The notes under the pieces were generated by a model. That model had not been told where the DNA came from. It saw nothing but the letters and a program-made list of their open reading frames with translations, and did no database searches. The translations under genes were made by a program, and so were the position numbers. Shown piece by piece: positions 1 through 11,058 of a DNA stretch of 64,000 bases. The DNA lies in assembly GCA_014281115.1 (NCBI GenBank), contig JACONQ010000003.1, positions 4,030,001-4,094,000 on the forward strand, read 5' to 3'. How positions within the stretch are numbered: the stretch's first letter is position 1; every line of letters begins with the position of its first letter. The stretch is from Laburnicola sp. R22_1 (Eukaryota; Ascomycota; Dothideomycetes; Pleosporales; Didymosphaeriaceae).

Positions 1-144
1 CGCCTTGTGTCGAAGGACGGAGATGTTACGAAGCCGGAGTCATATGAATGCGCTCTCTAGGCTATCTTAGTCGCTATAACCTAGTACGGCTGGAGAGACA
101 AGGAGTTTCGAGATAATAATATGTGAAGGTCGTTTTTAGATGAC
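1..144. other. Unassigned sequence before LTR
   Basis: No gene can be read here. The stretch lies directly upstream of a TG...CA LTR, so it could be flanking DNA or the 3' end of an element cut by the window edge. Confidence 0.3.
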
Positions 145-464
145 TGTTACGACCCGTCCCAGGAACACCAGGACTGGGGTACATCACGTGACTGCTCTGT
201 ACAGAGCAACGGCTTGGCGCACAGAGCAGGTGCTCCGTGGTCTGTAGTGCTCTCGACCTTGGCACGACAGAACACCACAGAGCAGCCTGGGGGACCGAAG
301 TATATAGACCTAGGCAATGAACTCTTACAGTTCATTGTGTTCAACTTTGTATTCAATCTAAGGATTAGTACTTGATTCTCAAACCCTCGTGTTATTATAT
401 CGATCTTCCAATCGTGCTAACACACCCCGTGCTATTACATCGATCTTCCAATCGTGCTAGCACA
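145..464 (+). repeat. LTR of a Gypsy-type retrotransposon
   Basis: The segment begins TGTTACGACC and ends in CTAGCACA, the TG...CA layout of an LTR, and is followed within about 150 bp by a gag-like reading frame. Its 3' end holds a tandem duplication of about 38 bp (about 390-427 and 428-465; shared core CGATCTTCCAATCGTGCTA). It is less TA-rich than the interior. The partner LTR is not in the window, so the exact ends are inferred from the terminal dinucleotides. Confidence 0.6.
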
Positions 465-599
465 CTAACCCCGTCCATCGCTACCCGCTCCTCTCCCAAG
501 AACCAACACCAGGTTATCTAAGGACAACCTCAACACTTTGAACACCCTTAAAGATAAGTAACGTTGCAATAGACACCCCAGCCGCTTCCTAGACTAGAG

Positions 600-1390
600 G
601 AACTACGAGCCGTGCCAACAAGCCCGACCTCTACTATAGAGATTAAAGCAAGCTCAAAGTTTAGCTACTCCAATTTAACAGATACTTCCACCTCGCAGGA
701 GACAGGATCGAAGACAACAACAAAGTCGTCCTAGCCTCTACGTACCTTCAAGGAGACGCCGAAAAATAGGCTAATCCTATTATCCAACGTTACATAGATG
801 ACTCTATTAAAGACGCCGCCAATGCAGCCCTAGTCGAAGACTAGGATGCCTTTAAAACAAAGATACGAGAGAACTTCTTACCCTTTAAGGAATCCGTGAT
901 CGCGGAGCAGAAGATTTAGACACTACGACAAACTAAATCTGCTGCCGCCTACACCACAATGTTCCAACAGTACGCCGCAGCTATTGAATAGGACAATAAT
1001 GCTTTGATGCGTATGTACTGATAAGGTCTTAAGCTAACCGTACAACGAGAACTTATAAGGAGTAGATCCAGCCTGGAAACGCTCAACAAACTCGTAGCAG
1101 AAGCCATTCGGCTAGACAACGAACTCTACGAACTCGCATTGGAAGAACAACTGTTTAATTAGGGAACGCGCACCCCGGGACCTACGAACGCTTGATCTAA
1201 GCACCAGCCTTGACGTTCGCACCCTAACTAAGGACGTCAGCGAAGCTATACGCCCCGAATCCTAGGAGCATACGCTACTAACTAGACTTGTCGTCAATAC
1301 TAGCCTATCAATCCATATATCAATCCATATCAATATCAGTGTTCTAATCCATTTCAATACATACCTTACCAATTCAATATATATTAGTCC
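600..1390 (+). pseudogene. Gypsy gag remnant
   Basis: Reading through TAG stops at expected Trp positions gives a retrotransposon gag (capsid) sequence. Recognisable pieces are a YLQGDA-like motif near 740, DAFKTKIRENFLPF near 845, and a segment reading RELIRSRSSLETLNKLVAEA near 1050. The protein would package element RNA. No protease, RT or integrase follows: the sequence runs into a hAT element at about 1.4 kb, so only the 5' end of the retroelement survives. TGG-to-TAG changes in an otherwise continuous frame fit RIP decay. Confidence 0.65.
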
Positions 1391-1509
1391 ATACTCACGA
1401 AATTACGTGAAGCGCGAAACCGTGTTTTTTTTTTACGCGTTTTCCCCACAATTGAATGTTGAAATCTCTTTAGTCTCAAACTCTATACAACCACCGCCAC
1501 TACTTTGAT

Positions 1510-3785
1510 AGCTAATATGGCTCCCTTTACTTACTGAAACGGTCTTAACTAGTTAATGCGAACTACATTTTCCTCCCCACTGTCTACGCCGTCCACAACA
1601 CCTACTCCTAGTGCGATTACGACACCTACTCCTAATGTCTTCTCCCTACCTAATTACTAGCCATCTACCCCACAAGCTAGTACATATACCGCTAAGAAGA
1701 GAAAGAGGCGTGCGGATATAACCTAGTGTTATTATCAGGAGCCAAATAGAGGGGAACAGACAAAAGCAAGTAATAGACAATTACTAATGTACTGCGCACT
1801 CTGCAAGTTAAGACCAATCCACTTTACAGCTATTAGTAGGAATGCACAAAAGCACCTTAATGCAAAGTATTAGATACAAGTAGAAGTAGGAGAGTTAAAG
1901 GGCAAGAAAGCACGCCAAATTGCCCTCGATATCTCATTCCAACACGCTACAAAGAAGAGGGTGGATAAGAATACTATTAAGTCTAAAAAAATACTTAGAA
2001 ACGCTATTAATAAGGAGGCTTTTATTAAAGCCTAGACTTAGCTTATTACACGCCGCTGGATAGCCTTTGACTATGTTAAATTAGCAGAGTATTAAGCGCT
2101 TCTAATATTTATTAATCTAGAGGTTAAAGACTTTCTTATTAAATCACACACAATAGTTCTAATCCACATTAAAAGAAGTTTTATTACTTACTATAAAACT
2201 ATTATAGCTTGTCTTTAAGGCGTGGTCTCCTAAATCCACTATGGTATTAACCTCTAGTTGTCACTAAACCGCAAATTATTTCTTAGTATATACGCATAGT
2301 TTGTTAACAGCGAATATAAGCTTTAAAAGGCACTTCTTACGCTACCACAAGTGCGCTTCTCTTATAGTGGCGAGATAATAGCTTCTTATATCCTTAACAC
2401 TCTACAAGTATATAATATCGCGAAGAAGACTAGCTATATTATTAGAGACAATACCTTAAGCAATAACACCTGTGTTATAGCCCTTGCAAAAGGGCTTACA
2501 AAATTAGGAGTTAAATTTAATCTAAAGCGACGCCGCATTTAATGTAGTAGTTATATAATTAACCTCTTTTTAACGCCTTTTTCTTTGCAACTACTATCGA
2601 CGCACTACAAGCTGTAATTAACGCTATAAAAGATAATATAGACCTTACTATTATAGAAGCCTTATAAGAGAGGCTTTATAAGAAGTAAGGCAAGAGAGAA
2701 GCAAAATAAAGAAGAACTAAAAAAGCTAGATAGAAGTCTATTAGTGCACTTAGGAACCTCTATATAATTGCTGTCTTTATTCGTTTATTAATACTACTTT
2801 TAGACGAGTGGGAGGCATTAGTAGATAGGGCACTTAGGATTAATAATGCCACTCGCTAGAATTTATAGTCCAACCTCCTTAAAGTAGCTATAGAGAAGTA
2901 GGATAAGTTAATAATATTTTACTAAAAATATTATAAAAGCTTAGTTCTCTAGCGCTCTCACCTAGGGATTAGGAGACTCTAAAGATAACGCTTAAATTCT
3001 TATAACCATTTGCTTAAGCAACACTTATCTAAGTGTCGAAATAGTTATCTCTTAACTAGTCTCTCTACACTATAGATGTATTATTTAAGCACTACAAACA
3101 AGCAAAGGTATATTACTAACAAACGAATTGCTTATAAAGAATAAGTGCTAATAAGTTTAGGTTAAATACGCCAGCAACTTCTACATATTAAACTCTATTA
3201 ATATAGAATAGTATGTTTTCTTAAAGTACTATAACTCCTCTAATAAAGTGTCTATATATAGTATAGCACTCCTTCTCTATCCTATACGCTATAAGAAGTA
3301 TATTACTATAAACTAGGATACATCCTAGGTTAAGCCAGCGCTTAATATAGTAAGGAAGATATAGGCAAAGTATAAGGACCTACAAGTCTAAGATATAGAA
3401 GAAGAGAAGAGGACTAAGCGTAAACTTTTAGAGTTTAAGACGCTAGTAGAGGAGCTTAATGTTACTAGTAAGGATAACAACAAGAATAAGTTTAAGAGGT
3501 TTATAACAATACCACTATATAAGATTGCCTATACCCCTCTTAAATAGTAGTGTAAAGAGAAGTAGAGACTAGAGTACCCTTGTCTTTACTAAATGGCAAT
3601 AGACATCCTATCTATCCCGCTTATATTAGATAAGGCAGAGCGCGTGTTCTTAGGTGTTAGACAAACAATCTTATAGGATAGGGTAAGACTTAAAGCCTTA
3701 ATTGTGGAGATAACAAAGCTTCTAGGCAATTAGAACAAGAATAATCTTATTTGGGTGTTATACGTGTTACTTAAAGATAATAAGG
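1510..3785 (+). pseudogene. Degenerate hAT-family transposase
   Basis: A long plus-strand frame interrupted by many TAG/TAA codons. Near 1795 a CALC...H...H pattern resembles a BED-type zinc finger (DNA binding). The C-terminal hAT dimerisation region is clear at about 3530-3780: a PLxWW-like start with both Trp codons now TAG, then EYPCLY, MAIDILSIPLI, DKAERVF, GVRQTI and LLGNW-like blocks in the family order. The element would move by cut and paste. The reading frame stops where the Copia LTR starts at 3786 and does not resume after 9048. Ends and target duplication were not identified. Confidence 0.75.
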
Positions 3786-3939
3786 TGTAAGGGATAAGTA
3801 GGGTAGCAATTAGGAATAAGAGACTGAGTTAATTATAATAAGCTAAACAGAGAAACTGCTTAAGTAGCAGAATCGTGATTAGCAACTAGTCTATATTAGG
3901 TTGGTAGTATTATATAATATCGTACTCTATACTAACACA
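3786..3939 (-). repeat. Copia 3' LTR (mutated copy)
   Basis: Aligns without gaps to 8895-9048. It differs at 13 of 154 positions; every difference is C-to-T or G-to-A in this copy and every one lies in a CpA/TpG context, the preferred RIP target. Confidence 0.9.
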
Positions 3940-6900
3940 CCTTCTATAGCACAAAGGTAGCAAAGTGCTATAAAGTATAATAAAGCAAAATAAGTAAATA
4001 GAGGGCCTCTAGGGCACCTCCCTAGAAAGAACTCTATTAGGTAACAATAGATATAACAAACTTATCCTCTAAACTAATAACTTGTTAGCGAATATTAGTT
4101 ATTCCTAATTGCTGCAAGAATCGCTCGTGCTTGCTACTATTAGAGAGAGACTTTGTTAATCTATTAGCGGGCATATTAGTAGTTCCCATCCAGGTAACGT
4201 TAATGTTCCCAGCTTTAACTTGCTCGCGGATCCATATCTAATATACTTTAATATGTCTAAGCTTTGTGTTGAGCTTTTCTTTATCCTTGTTGGCAATAGA
4301 GACTGTTTGCTAGTTATTATAGTATAACGTAGGTCGAACCTCTAAATTAAACCTAATAGCTTTAAAGGTGTTTATCTACTAGGATAACTTAGTGCCAGTA
4401 GTTAATAGGGCAAACAGTTCGGCCTTAGTAGTTAATTTAGTAACAGATCTTATAATTTTTGCCTTCTAATTAATAACCATACTATAGAGCTTAAACACAT
4501 AGGCGAATAAGCTTTAAGCAGTATTAGAATTGTTAGTAAACGTGGCATTAGAGGCACTAAAGAATAATAACTCCTTAGCTTCCTTATTGTCAATTTAACT
4601 AATATAGTTAGCGTTCTTAGAGCGTGCTATTGTTGCTCTAATTGCCCAGAATCAGAAGTTATATAAGTATTGCCACACAGACTTAATAGTAGCAAAATGC
4701 TTTTAGCTTAGATTATTTAGATGGCGGGCAAGTATTAAGTGCGCTTTTGCCACGTTAGGCCGGGTGAAATATAAGATAAAGCTAAGGCATCCAACTAGGA
4801 TCTAATATAGGCAGGTGCGCTCCGCGTTAGGTTTATCTATACTTAGGGGGAGATAAGACTCGCGCAGAGGGACCTTAGGGTGTTGGCTGCCCTAAAGGAG
4901 ATTGTGGTTGTGGCAGACTTTTGCAATATAGGAGTCTTAGATTATTTAGACTTTGCCTTTCGCATAGTCTCTAATAATACGTATCCCTAGGAACTAGCGT
5001 AGTTCTCCTAAGCTTCGTGTCTTGTATTATTTTATAAACTCGCGTTAAAACTGTTAATAATATTGTTAATCGCCTTTACGGAAAAGGACGACAATATTAT
5101 CTACGTAATAGAATAGTATTAGCTTGCTATTAGTAAATAGGCAAGAGATACCCTTAACTTAAGTAAAGCCTATATTAATAAGGGTCTTCTTTAGGTGTTT
5201 GTGCCACAGCGCTAGGGCATCCTTAAGCCTATACAGTGCTTGGCGTAGTCGCATCATATTGCCTAGTCTATCTTAGAACCTATCTGGAGTCTAGACGTAA
5301 CAGAGTTAGGCTAGGTACGCGTTAAGGAAAGCATTCTTAACGTCGTACTAGTAGGCAAGGAGTCCAAAGGCGCACATAATAGCGATAAGGAAGCGGAGCG
5401 TTTGAGCTGCGAGGGTGGCTGCGTAGGTATTATCCCAAGTCGTCTGCAAATCTCCTCTTACAACTAGTTAAGCTTTGTAGCTAGTTAAGTAGCTATTAGC
5501 ATTAAACTTGTACGTGAAAACCCACATTAGCGGCAGGGTCTTAGTATCTAGGTGCTTCTTCACGTTATCTTTTACCTTCTTAAATACACCTTTGTAAAGC
5601 TGCTCCTTAATCTCCTTGTCTATAGCAGCGAACTACTTATTAGCATTAGGGCGGGATTTAACCTTAGCCTAGTTCTTTAGTGGCGGCAGCAGTTAATTAT
5701 AGTAAACCTTTAACTCTTTATTTGGGGGCAGTTGCACAATTGCTGTAGCAAACGTTTACTAGTACAGAGAAGTGTGCGTACTAAAATAGTCCCTAGGTGT
5801 ATCGTCTCCTCTACTACCTTCCTAACAACGGGACCCTAGAACAATATTGCCTACAGCAATATTAGGGTTTGTCTGTCTTAGAGCGTTATTCTAATGGCGG
5901 TTTGGCGCAGTATCTCTAGAAGTAATCTCTCTTTAGCCTTTTAGTTAAGAACAATTATAAGTGCTAGGTACTAGTGTCTCTTAGAGTGTGGGTAATCCTT
6001 TATAGGCCTCCTATTAAATCTGCTCTTTAGCATTATCTGGCCTAGTAGCCTCTTCTTCTTAATCCTTAACATTATTCTTAACTGTATATTAATAATGTGT
6101 TATATTACAATAGATCTGCTCAATAACGGGATCTTTCTCCTTATTTAATAAATTAATATTAAGAACTCTGACTACGCGTTGTATCTCCTCCGTCATAGGA
6201 TTAAGTTATAGAGCTGAGTAGCGTTGGTCTCGTACGAAGACAATATCACGTGTTCGAATAACACTGTCAGCCCCAGGAACCTATACACGGAAGATATTCG
6301 TTCCTTTGTATCCAACTAGCCATCTAGTAATTAACCTTAACTCGAGCTTGTTACCTTTGGCCACCTTAGTATTATAGAATAGGGCTTTAGCACTAATAAC
6401 GTCTATGTGTGTAAGAGACGGCTTTACCTTGCGTATATATTTGTAGGGCGTCTTTTAGTTAAGAACCTCTATTGGCAATTAATTAAGGATGTAAATAGCT
6501 ATTAGGCATAACTTATTAGCCAGTTCCTTAGGCAAATTTGCTTTAATCCGCAAAGCTCTTGCTGTAGTAATAATAAGGTTACTAGCCTTCTTAGGCAGGC
6601 TAGTTATCTCTTCTACACTAACAGCACGTCGCTTAGCTGTAATACCTAGGTCTTAAAAGACCTCCTAGAGATTAGCATAACCCTTTTCGTTGTTATAGCG
6701 AACGTATACAATAATTGCGTTAAACTAGGTCTGTATAAGCGCTAGTATCTGTTAAACTAAGCGTGTTAGAGTCTCCTTCTTCTTATTATAAAGAGTCTTC
6801 CCTAAATAGTATCTGCTATATTAACACATAGTGTGTAAGAGCCACTTGTCCCTATTATAGTAAGCTTTACCTATCTTCCTAAGTTATATAAGGTTAATGC

Positions 6901-8894
6901 TAATACGTTTAAAGGGGCGTGTCGCAGGCTTGCGTTAAGGGCGTTGACTAATAATCTTAGAAAGCTTAGAGTTGATGCACTTTTTATATCCCCTCTATTA
7001 TAGAGCTTGGGGGCTAGTAATAAGCTTAATACTATCCACTACCTACTCTAGGTGTTTAACCGCGCGTCGTCCTGCATAAGCTAGCATCTAATAAGCTTCT
7101 ATAGGGGTGACTTGTAGAGGCTTACGCTCTATACAGCTTGGCTTAGCTAACTTTAATTAAATCGCAAATGTGTACAACTCTAATGCGTTTGGACGTGTTA
7201 CCTTATTAGAGTCTATAACCTAATAGCCACCCTACTTATTAAGTGTGCAGAATATGTCTATTAAAGCGCTCCTTAGATAGAGACAGCTACGTCCCAAGTT
7301 AAACTTAATACTAACTAATTAACAGCGTAAGAGTAACACTACTAATATAAAGAACGTGGGAATAAGTGCTACCTATATTATAGTTACTTAATGTTCGCCA
7401 GTTAGAGTATTAACAAATAGCTTAACATTTCCCTACTTATATATTTGCAGGGCTTACGTGCTAGCTAGTAGAATATTATCTAGGTGTCTATTTCGAATCT
7501 TCTTCTAAGTCTTTGGCCAATAGTTTGTAATATGTAGATTGGAGCTAGGATTTAGTATCTATTTGTTAATTAATAGCGGTAGAGGCTGTTAAATAGCAGC
7601 TGTACTAAGTAGAGTAATAACCTAAGCTACGTTCTGGCTGCCTTGCTAGTGCATAATTGCTTCTATTAAGTTTTAAGCATTTAATAGAGGGTGACTAGTA
7701 TCTATTAAGAAATTATTCTTGTTAGCAGCAGCTGCTTTTTTACTAGCTTTCTTCTTAGCTCTAAATAGAGCTGCGCTTAAAGGGTTGCCTTTGCCTAGTT
7801 TCCTAACTCTATTAAACTTAGCTAAGACAACTGGGTTAGGCCTCTATCTAGTGGGTTAGAGAGAAGGCACCACATAGAAGCACTACTTAAACAAGTGCTA
7901 TTCTTCGCAGATGCACGTGACTGTACATTTCTGGGTGTTGCTGTTAGTGTTTAGACTAGGGCGTCCTAAAACGGCGTATGTTCTAAGTGCTAACGCTATA
8001 GGGTTTAAGGTGTGTTGGAACTATTAATAGTTCTCCACTAGTGCAATAGGATCTATATATAGGGTTTTATTTATCTTAGCTCGCGTAATCTTCTAAATTT
8101 CGTGCGTGATAAAGGACTTATTAATTCCCCTAATTGCTTAAAGAAAGTCCTACTATGCTTAATAGTCCTAGACTTTAGGTAGTTTTAGTTTAATTATGTT
8201 GCGAAGGATAGTAATATAGCTCTTATACTAAGCATCCATCTTCTATTATTATGGAACCTTCTTAATCTTGTTGTACTGCTCGAGCAACTTATACTTGCGT
8301 TCTACTACTAATATACAGAATATCTTCTTAAGTTGCATAAGTTGTTTGTAGGGTGTTTTAGCATCCTTAATAACTAGAATATGCCTACTAGCGATTGTCC
8401 TTGCAATCTCCCGTGTTAGGTTGTTAAGAGCGTTCTCCTTTTTCTGCTAGGCTGCCAGCTTTGTTGCGTAGAACCTATGCCAGAAGGTATAGTCCTCTTG
8501 TTTAGATTTTGTGAGTTTGTCTAGTTTAATATTATTATCGCCCTAGATAATACTTAAAGCTTTATTGGGTGTGTTGTCCTTTTTAAATAAGCGTAGTAGT
8601 CGCTCCTTAGGTTTCTTATTATAGATTTTCTTGACAGTATCTACTGTCAAATCTGGGTTACAATAGTCCTAGATCTTGTATGCCTTAGCGGTCCTCTTTC
8701 GCAGAAAGATCCACTTCGACCAATCGCTTGGCTTATTAAGGATAATTGTCTCCTTAACAATTAGCTTGTCCTCTTTGTTGCTTATTGTGGCAAACTAGAG
8801 CTTGTCGAGTTAATCTCTATTGTGGAAAGCGCGTGTGTAGTAAGTAGGTAGAGTGTGAACTGCAGTCGAATTAAGCGTAGGCTGGGCTTATAAC
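3940..8894 (-). pseudogene. Copia gag-pol polyprotein, degenerate
   Basis: On the minus strand the domains appear in Copia order. Gag ends near 7.9 kb with a cysteine/histidine cluster (CICEE then HLFK). Integrase is expected at about 6.3-7.6 kb. Reverse transcriptase is clear at 5.0-5.4 kb, with YDVKNAFLNAYLA and then LRQALYRLKDALALWHKHL. The catalytic loop reads YVDNI near 5.1 kb where active elements have YVDDI, a G-to-A change consistent with RIP. RNase H is expected at 3.95-4.65 kb. Many TAG/TAA stops make it non-functional. Confidence 0.8.
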
Positions 8895-9048
8895 TGTAAG
8901 GGATAAGTAGGGTAGCAATTAGGAATGAGAGACTGAGTTGATTGTAACAAGCTGAACAGAGAAACTGCTTAAGTAGCAGAATCGTGATCAGCAACTAGTC
9001 TACATCAGGTTGGTGGTATTATGTGATATCGTACTCCACACTAACACA
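8895..9048 (-). repeat. Copia 5' LTR (less mutated copy)
   Basis: Begins TGTAAGGG and ends CTAACACA on the plus strand. It retains CpA/TpG dinucleotides at all 13 positions that are TpA in the left LTR, so it approximates the ancestral LTR. Confidence 0.9.
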
Positions 9049-9100
9049 ATTTCATCTGATGAAAATCAGCGACCAGGGAATGGCGGAAACTACTAGTCAC

Positions 9101-9424
9101 TTATGACCTAAGCAAATTTGTGGTCCTGGTTGAAAAGGTATGAATTCCTAACAATTTGTCAGTGTGGATCTGAATATACGAGATTGAGCGCCTTGACCCA
9201 GTTTGCCTGCATGTTTTCCCATCTCTCCGGACAGAACCGTCATCATCTGCTCCCCAAAGATCTTTCCGACGATGTCGAGCCATGGCGCTGAAGGTGACAA
9301 CACTGCCCTTTGGCACGAAAATCGGTGATGCACCGTCAGGACCGCCCCCAGTTGGGAGGATAGAATCTTTGTATGCTTCTCGGGAATTGCTGGGAACAGC
9401 TAGGTGCAGTCGAAAGCTGTGCAA
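9101..9424 (-). pseudogene. Cytochrome P450 fragment (CYP52-like), broken
   Basis: The minus strand reads RLHLAVPSNSREAYKD, then ILPTGGGPDGASPIFVPKG and HRRKDLWGAD. This is the stretch between the K-helix and the PERF region of fungal fatty-acid or alkane hydroxylases of the CYP52/CYP63 type. After GAD the frame shifts; in another frame a stop is followed by EFIPFQPGP, the start of the heme-binding loop (normally preceded by Trp, so the stop is a TGG-to-TAG change). The heme cysteine and everything upstream of the K-helix are missing. Confidence 0.75.
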
Positions 9425-9436
9425 CTATCTGAATAA

Positions 9437-9530
9437 AGACTTCGCGCACTCTTAGTATATAGTATAACGCTGTTATAGAAAGCTATAGGGGTGCTAAAAA
9501 CGCTTTAAAATAAGGTAAAGTAGTAAGATA
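9437..9530. repeat. Dispersed repeat R1, copy 1
   Basis: About 90 bp shared with 17578-17668, including TATAACGCTGT, GAAAGCTATAGG and AAGGTAAAG blocks in the same order and orientation. No coding potential. It is probably the end of a short non-coding element. Confidence 0.55.
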
Positions 9531-9818
9531 GGTTTAGTAGCTGTTTAGAGAGAGTATGTACAAATTAGCCCCTTATACTAGTACTAATAATAAGGTAGTT
9601 AAATATAGTATACTATAGTCTATAGGTACTCAAGTTAACAATAATAATATAACGCGATTGCCTACACACAAAGGATTATCTAGTAAAGTAGTAGATAGGT
9701 AAGTGAGTTAGAGTGTTGTTATTGTAAGTTGTTGTCTTAAAAGCTAGGGGGAGAAACGTTAAAAAAAACTTTAGCGTGCTTTAGTTCTAGGGCTTAGCAC
9801 TTATATATAATATTATAT

Positions 9819-10106
9819 TGTTGAATGGGTACTCTACAGCTAGCTGTATAGACATCGAATTCTAATCCTCTATACTGGCAAGCGTGGAGGGTGTACGGGG
9901 CGATCGTACGAGGAAAGGAAATAACATAACAGAACGACTTGGTATTGATTGCTTGTCTCTAGAGAGGGTGCGGATGGAAAGGAGAAGATCTTGCGGCGCA
10001 CGGGCCGCGGCGCACGGGCATCACGTGATCCCCACGTGATGCCATCGTGCGGCAATATTGAAACCTCAACACCCTCAGGTGCCCTTGCCCGTACGGTGTA
10101 CGGACA
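9819..10106 (-). mobile_element. Solo-LTR-like 288-bp insertion with 14-bp flanking repeats
   Basis: Starts TGTTGAAT and ends TACGGACA (TG...CA termini) and is bordered on both sides by the identical 14-mer ATATAATATTATAT (9805-9818 and 10107-10120). The interior is G+C-rich and unlike its AT-rich surroundings; it holds the palindrome GCATCACGTGATCCCC/ACGTGATGC near 10018-10042 and two GGCGCACGGGC-like repeats just before it. A solo LTR is the simplest reading. An alternative inner end is ...CTCAACA at 10071. Confidence 0.55.
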
Positions 10107-10120
10107 ATATAATATTATAT

Positions 10121-10538
10121 TATATAGGCGCTAGTAACGCAATAAAAAAACGCAATAATTAAACACAGTAGGCTACTTAAAAACTAATAAGTGGAGGCAG
10201 TTTATACTCCTGCCTAGGAGGGGCCGTGCAACTATTGTTAGATAGAGTCCATGTTAGTGGGTACGACTTACACTAAGGTCCTCTTGTATATGGGCTTTAC
10301 ACGGCCCTAAAATATCACATTTGGAATTCTTCCACGAGCACTTTATCCACAAATTCCATCGTCTACAGCGCCTAATCACCTAAAGTGGTTTGGTCTTAAC
10401 TCTGATATCCTTCACTACAAGAATCCAATAAAATCAGCAGCAAGTGGACGACTTGGGGCTCTTTTTATGTTTGTCCCACGCCGGAATATACACTCGAGGA
10501 AAGGACAAAAACCAAGACGACAAGGAGAAGACCGACCA
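10121..10538. other. Intergenic sequence
   Basis: No convincing gene. Composition returns to host level after about 10200. The segment lies 3' of the P450 relic that ends at 10539. Confidence 0.4.
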
Positions 10539-11058
10539 TCATGACACCATGACCCGGACACCTTTACTGTCTGCCTTTGGCAATGGCATCACTGCATCGC
10601 ACACCGCTTCCACGTCTGAGTAATCCGTTCCGAAAAGACTTAGTGTGAACCTGCGCACGATAGCGGCGAGTGTTATATATAACTCTGCGTATGCAAGACT
10701 AGAGACATGAGTACAGATTAAATGCGGCACCTGGATGTTGACTTACTTCTGTCCGGCGCACCTTCGTGAACCGCGTCCGAAGACAAATAAGTCGGAAGGT
10801 TGATTCGTCTCCAACCATCTTTCCGGTTCGAAGGATAGAGGGGCCTGAAAAAGGTCCGAGTGCTGACAAAGGAGCATAGCGGTCATTGATACCGCCGTTC
10901 CCGCTGGGAGTACGTAATGTTCGTATCGAAGCTCAGCGTCCGGCACTACGCGAATAAACCTAGACGTTGTTCCATATGCCATTCGAAGTGACTCTTTGAT
11001 CATCGCGGTAAGATATGGAAAGGATTTGCCGAGTGAAATAGGAAATGGTTCTTGAGCA
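10539..11058 (-). pseudogene. Cytochrome P450, C-terminal third only
   Basis: Two minus-strand exons remain, 11058-10747 and 10698-10539, joined by a 48-bp GT-AG intron (10699-10746). Splicing restores the family signature CAGQNLAYAEL. Present are the K-helix ExxR (KESLR), a PERF-type FEPERW and the complete heme loop FGRGSRRCAG with its cysteine, ending DSKGVRVMVS. The type resembles fungal secondary-metabolism P450s. Everything before the K-helix (membrane anchor, B to I helices) is missing, and the fragment begins at the stop codon of the next P450 upstream, so it cannot make an active enzyme alone. Confidence 0.8.

Larger units (their letters stand above)
3786..9048 (-). mobile_element. 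Copia (Ty1-type) LTR retrotransposon, RIP-mutated
   Basis: Two 154-bp LTRs (3786-3939 and 8895-9048) enclose a minus-strand gag-pol region of about 5 kb. In element orientation the LTR runs TGTTAGTG...CCCTTACA. The flanking 5-mers (TAAGG on the left, ATTTC on the right) do not form a target-site duplication. Either flanking DNA was rearranged afterwards or the two LTRs come from different events. The left edge cuts the hAT transposase; the right edge abuts unique DNA with a P450 relic. Confidence 0.85.

Noticed and set aside
9870..10134. Overlapping small open frames on both strands
   Set aside because: They lie inside the LTR-like insertion and are due to its G+C-rich composition.
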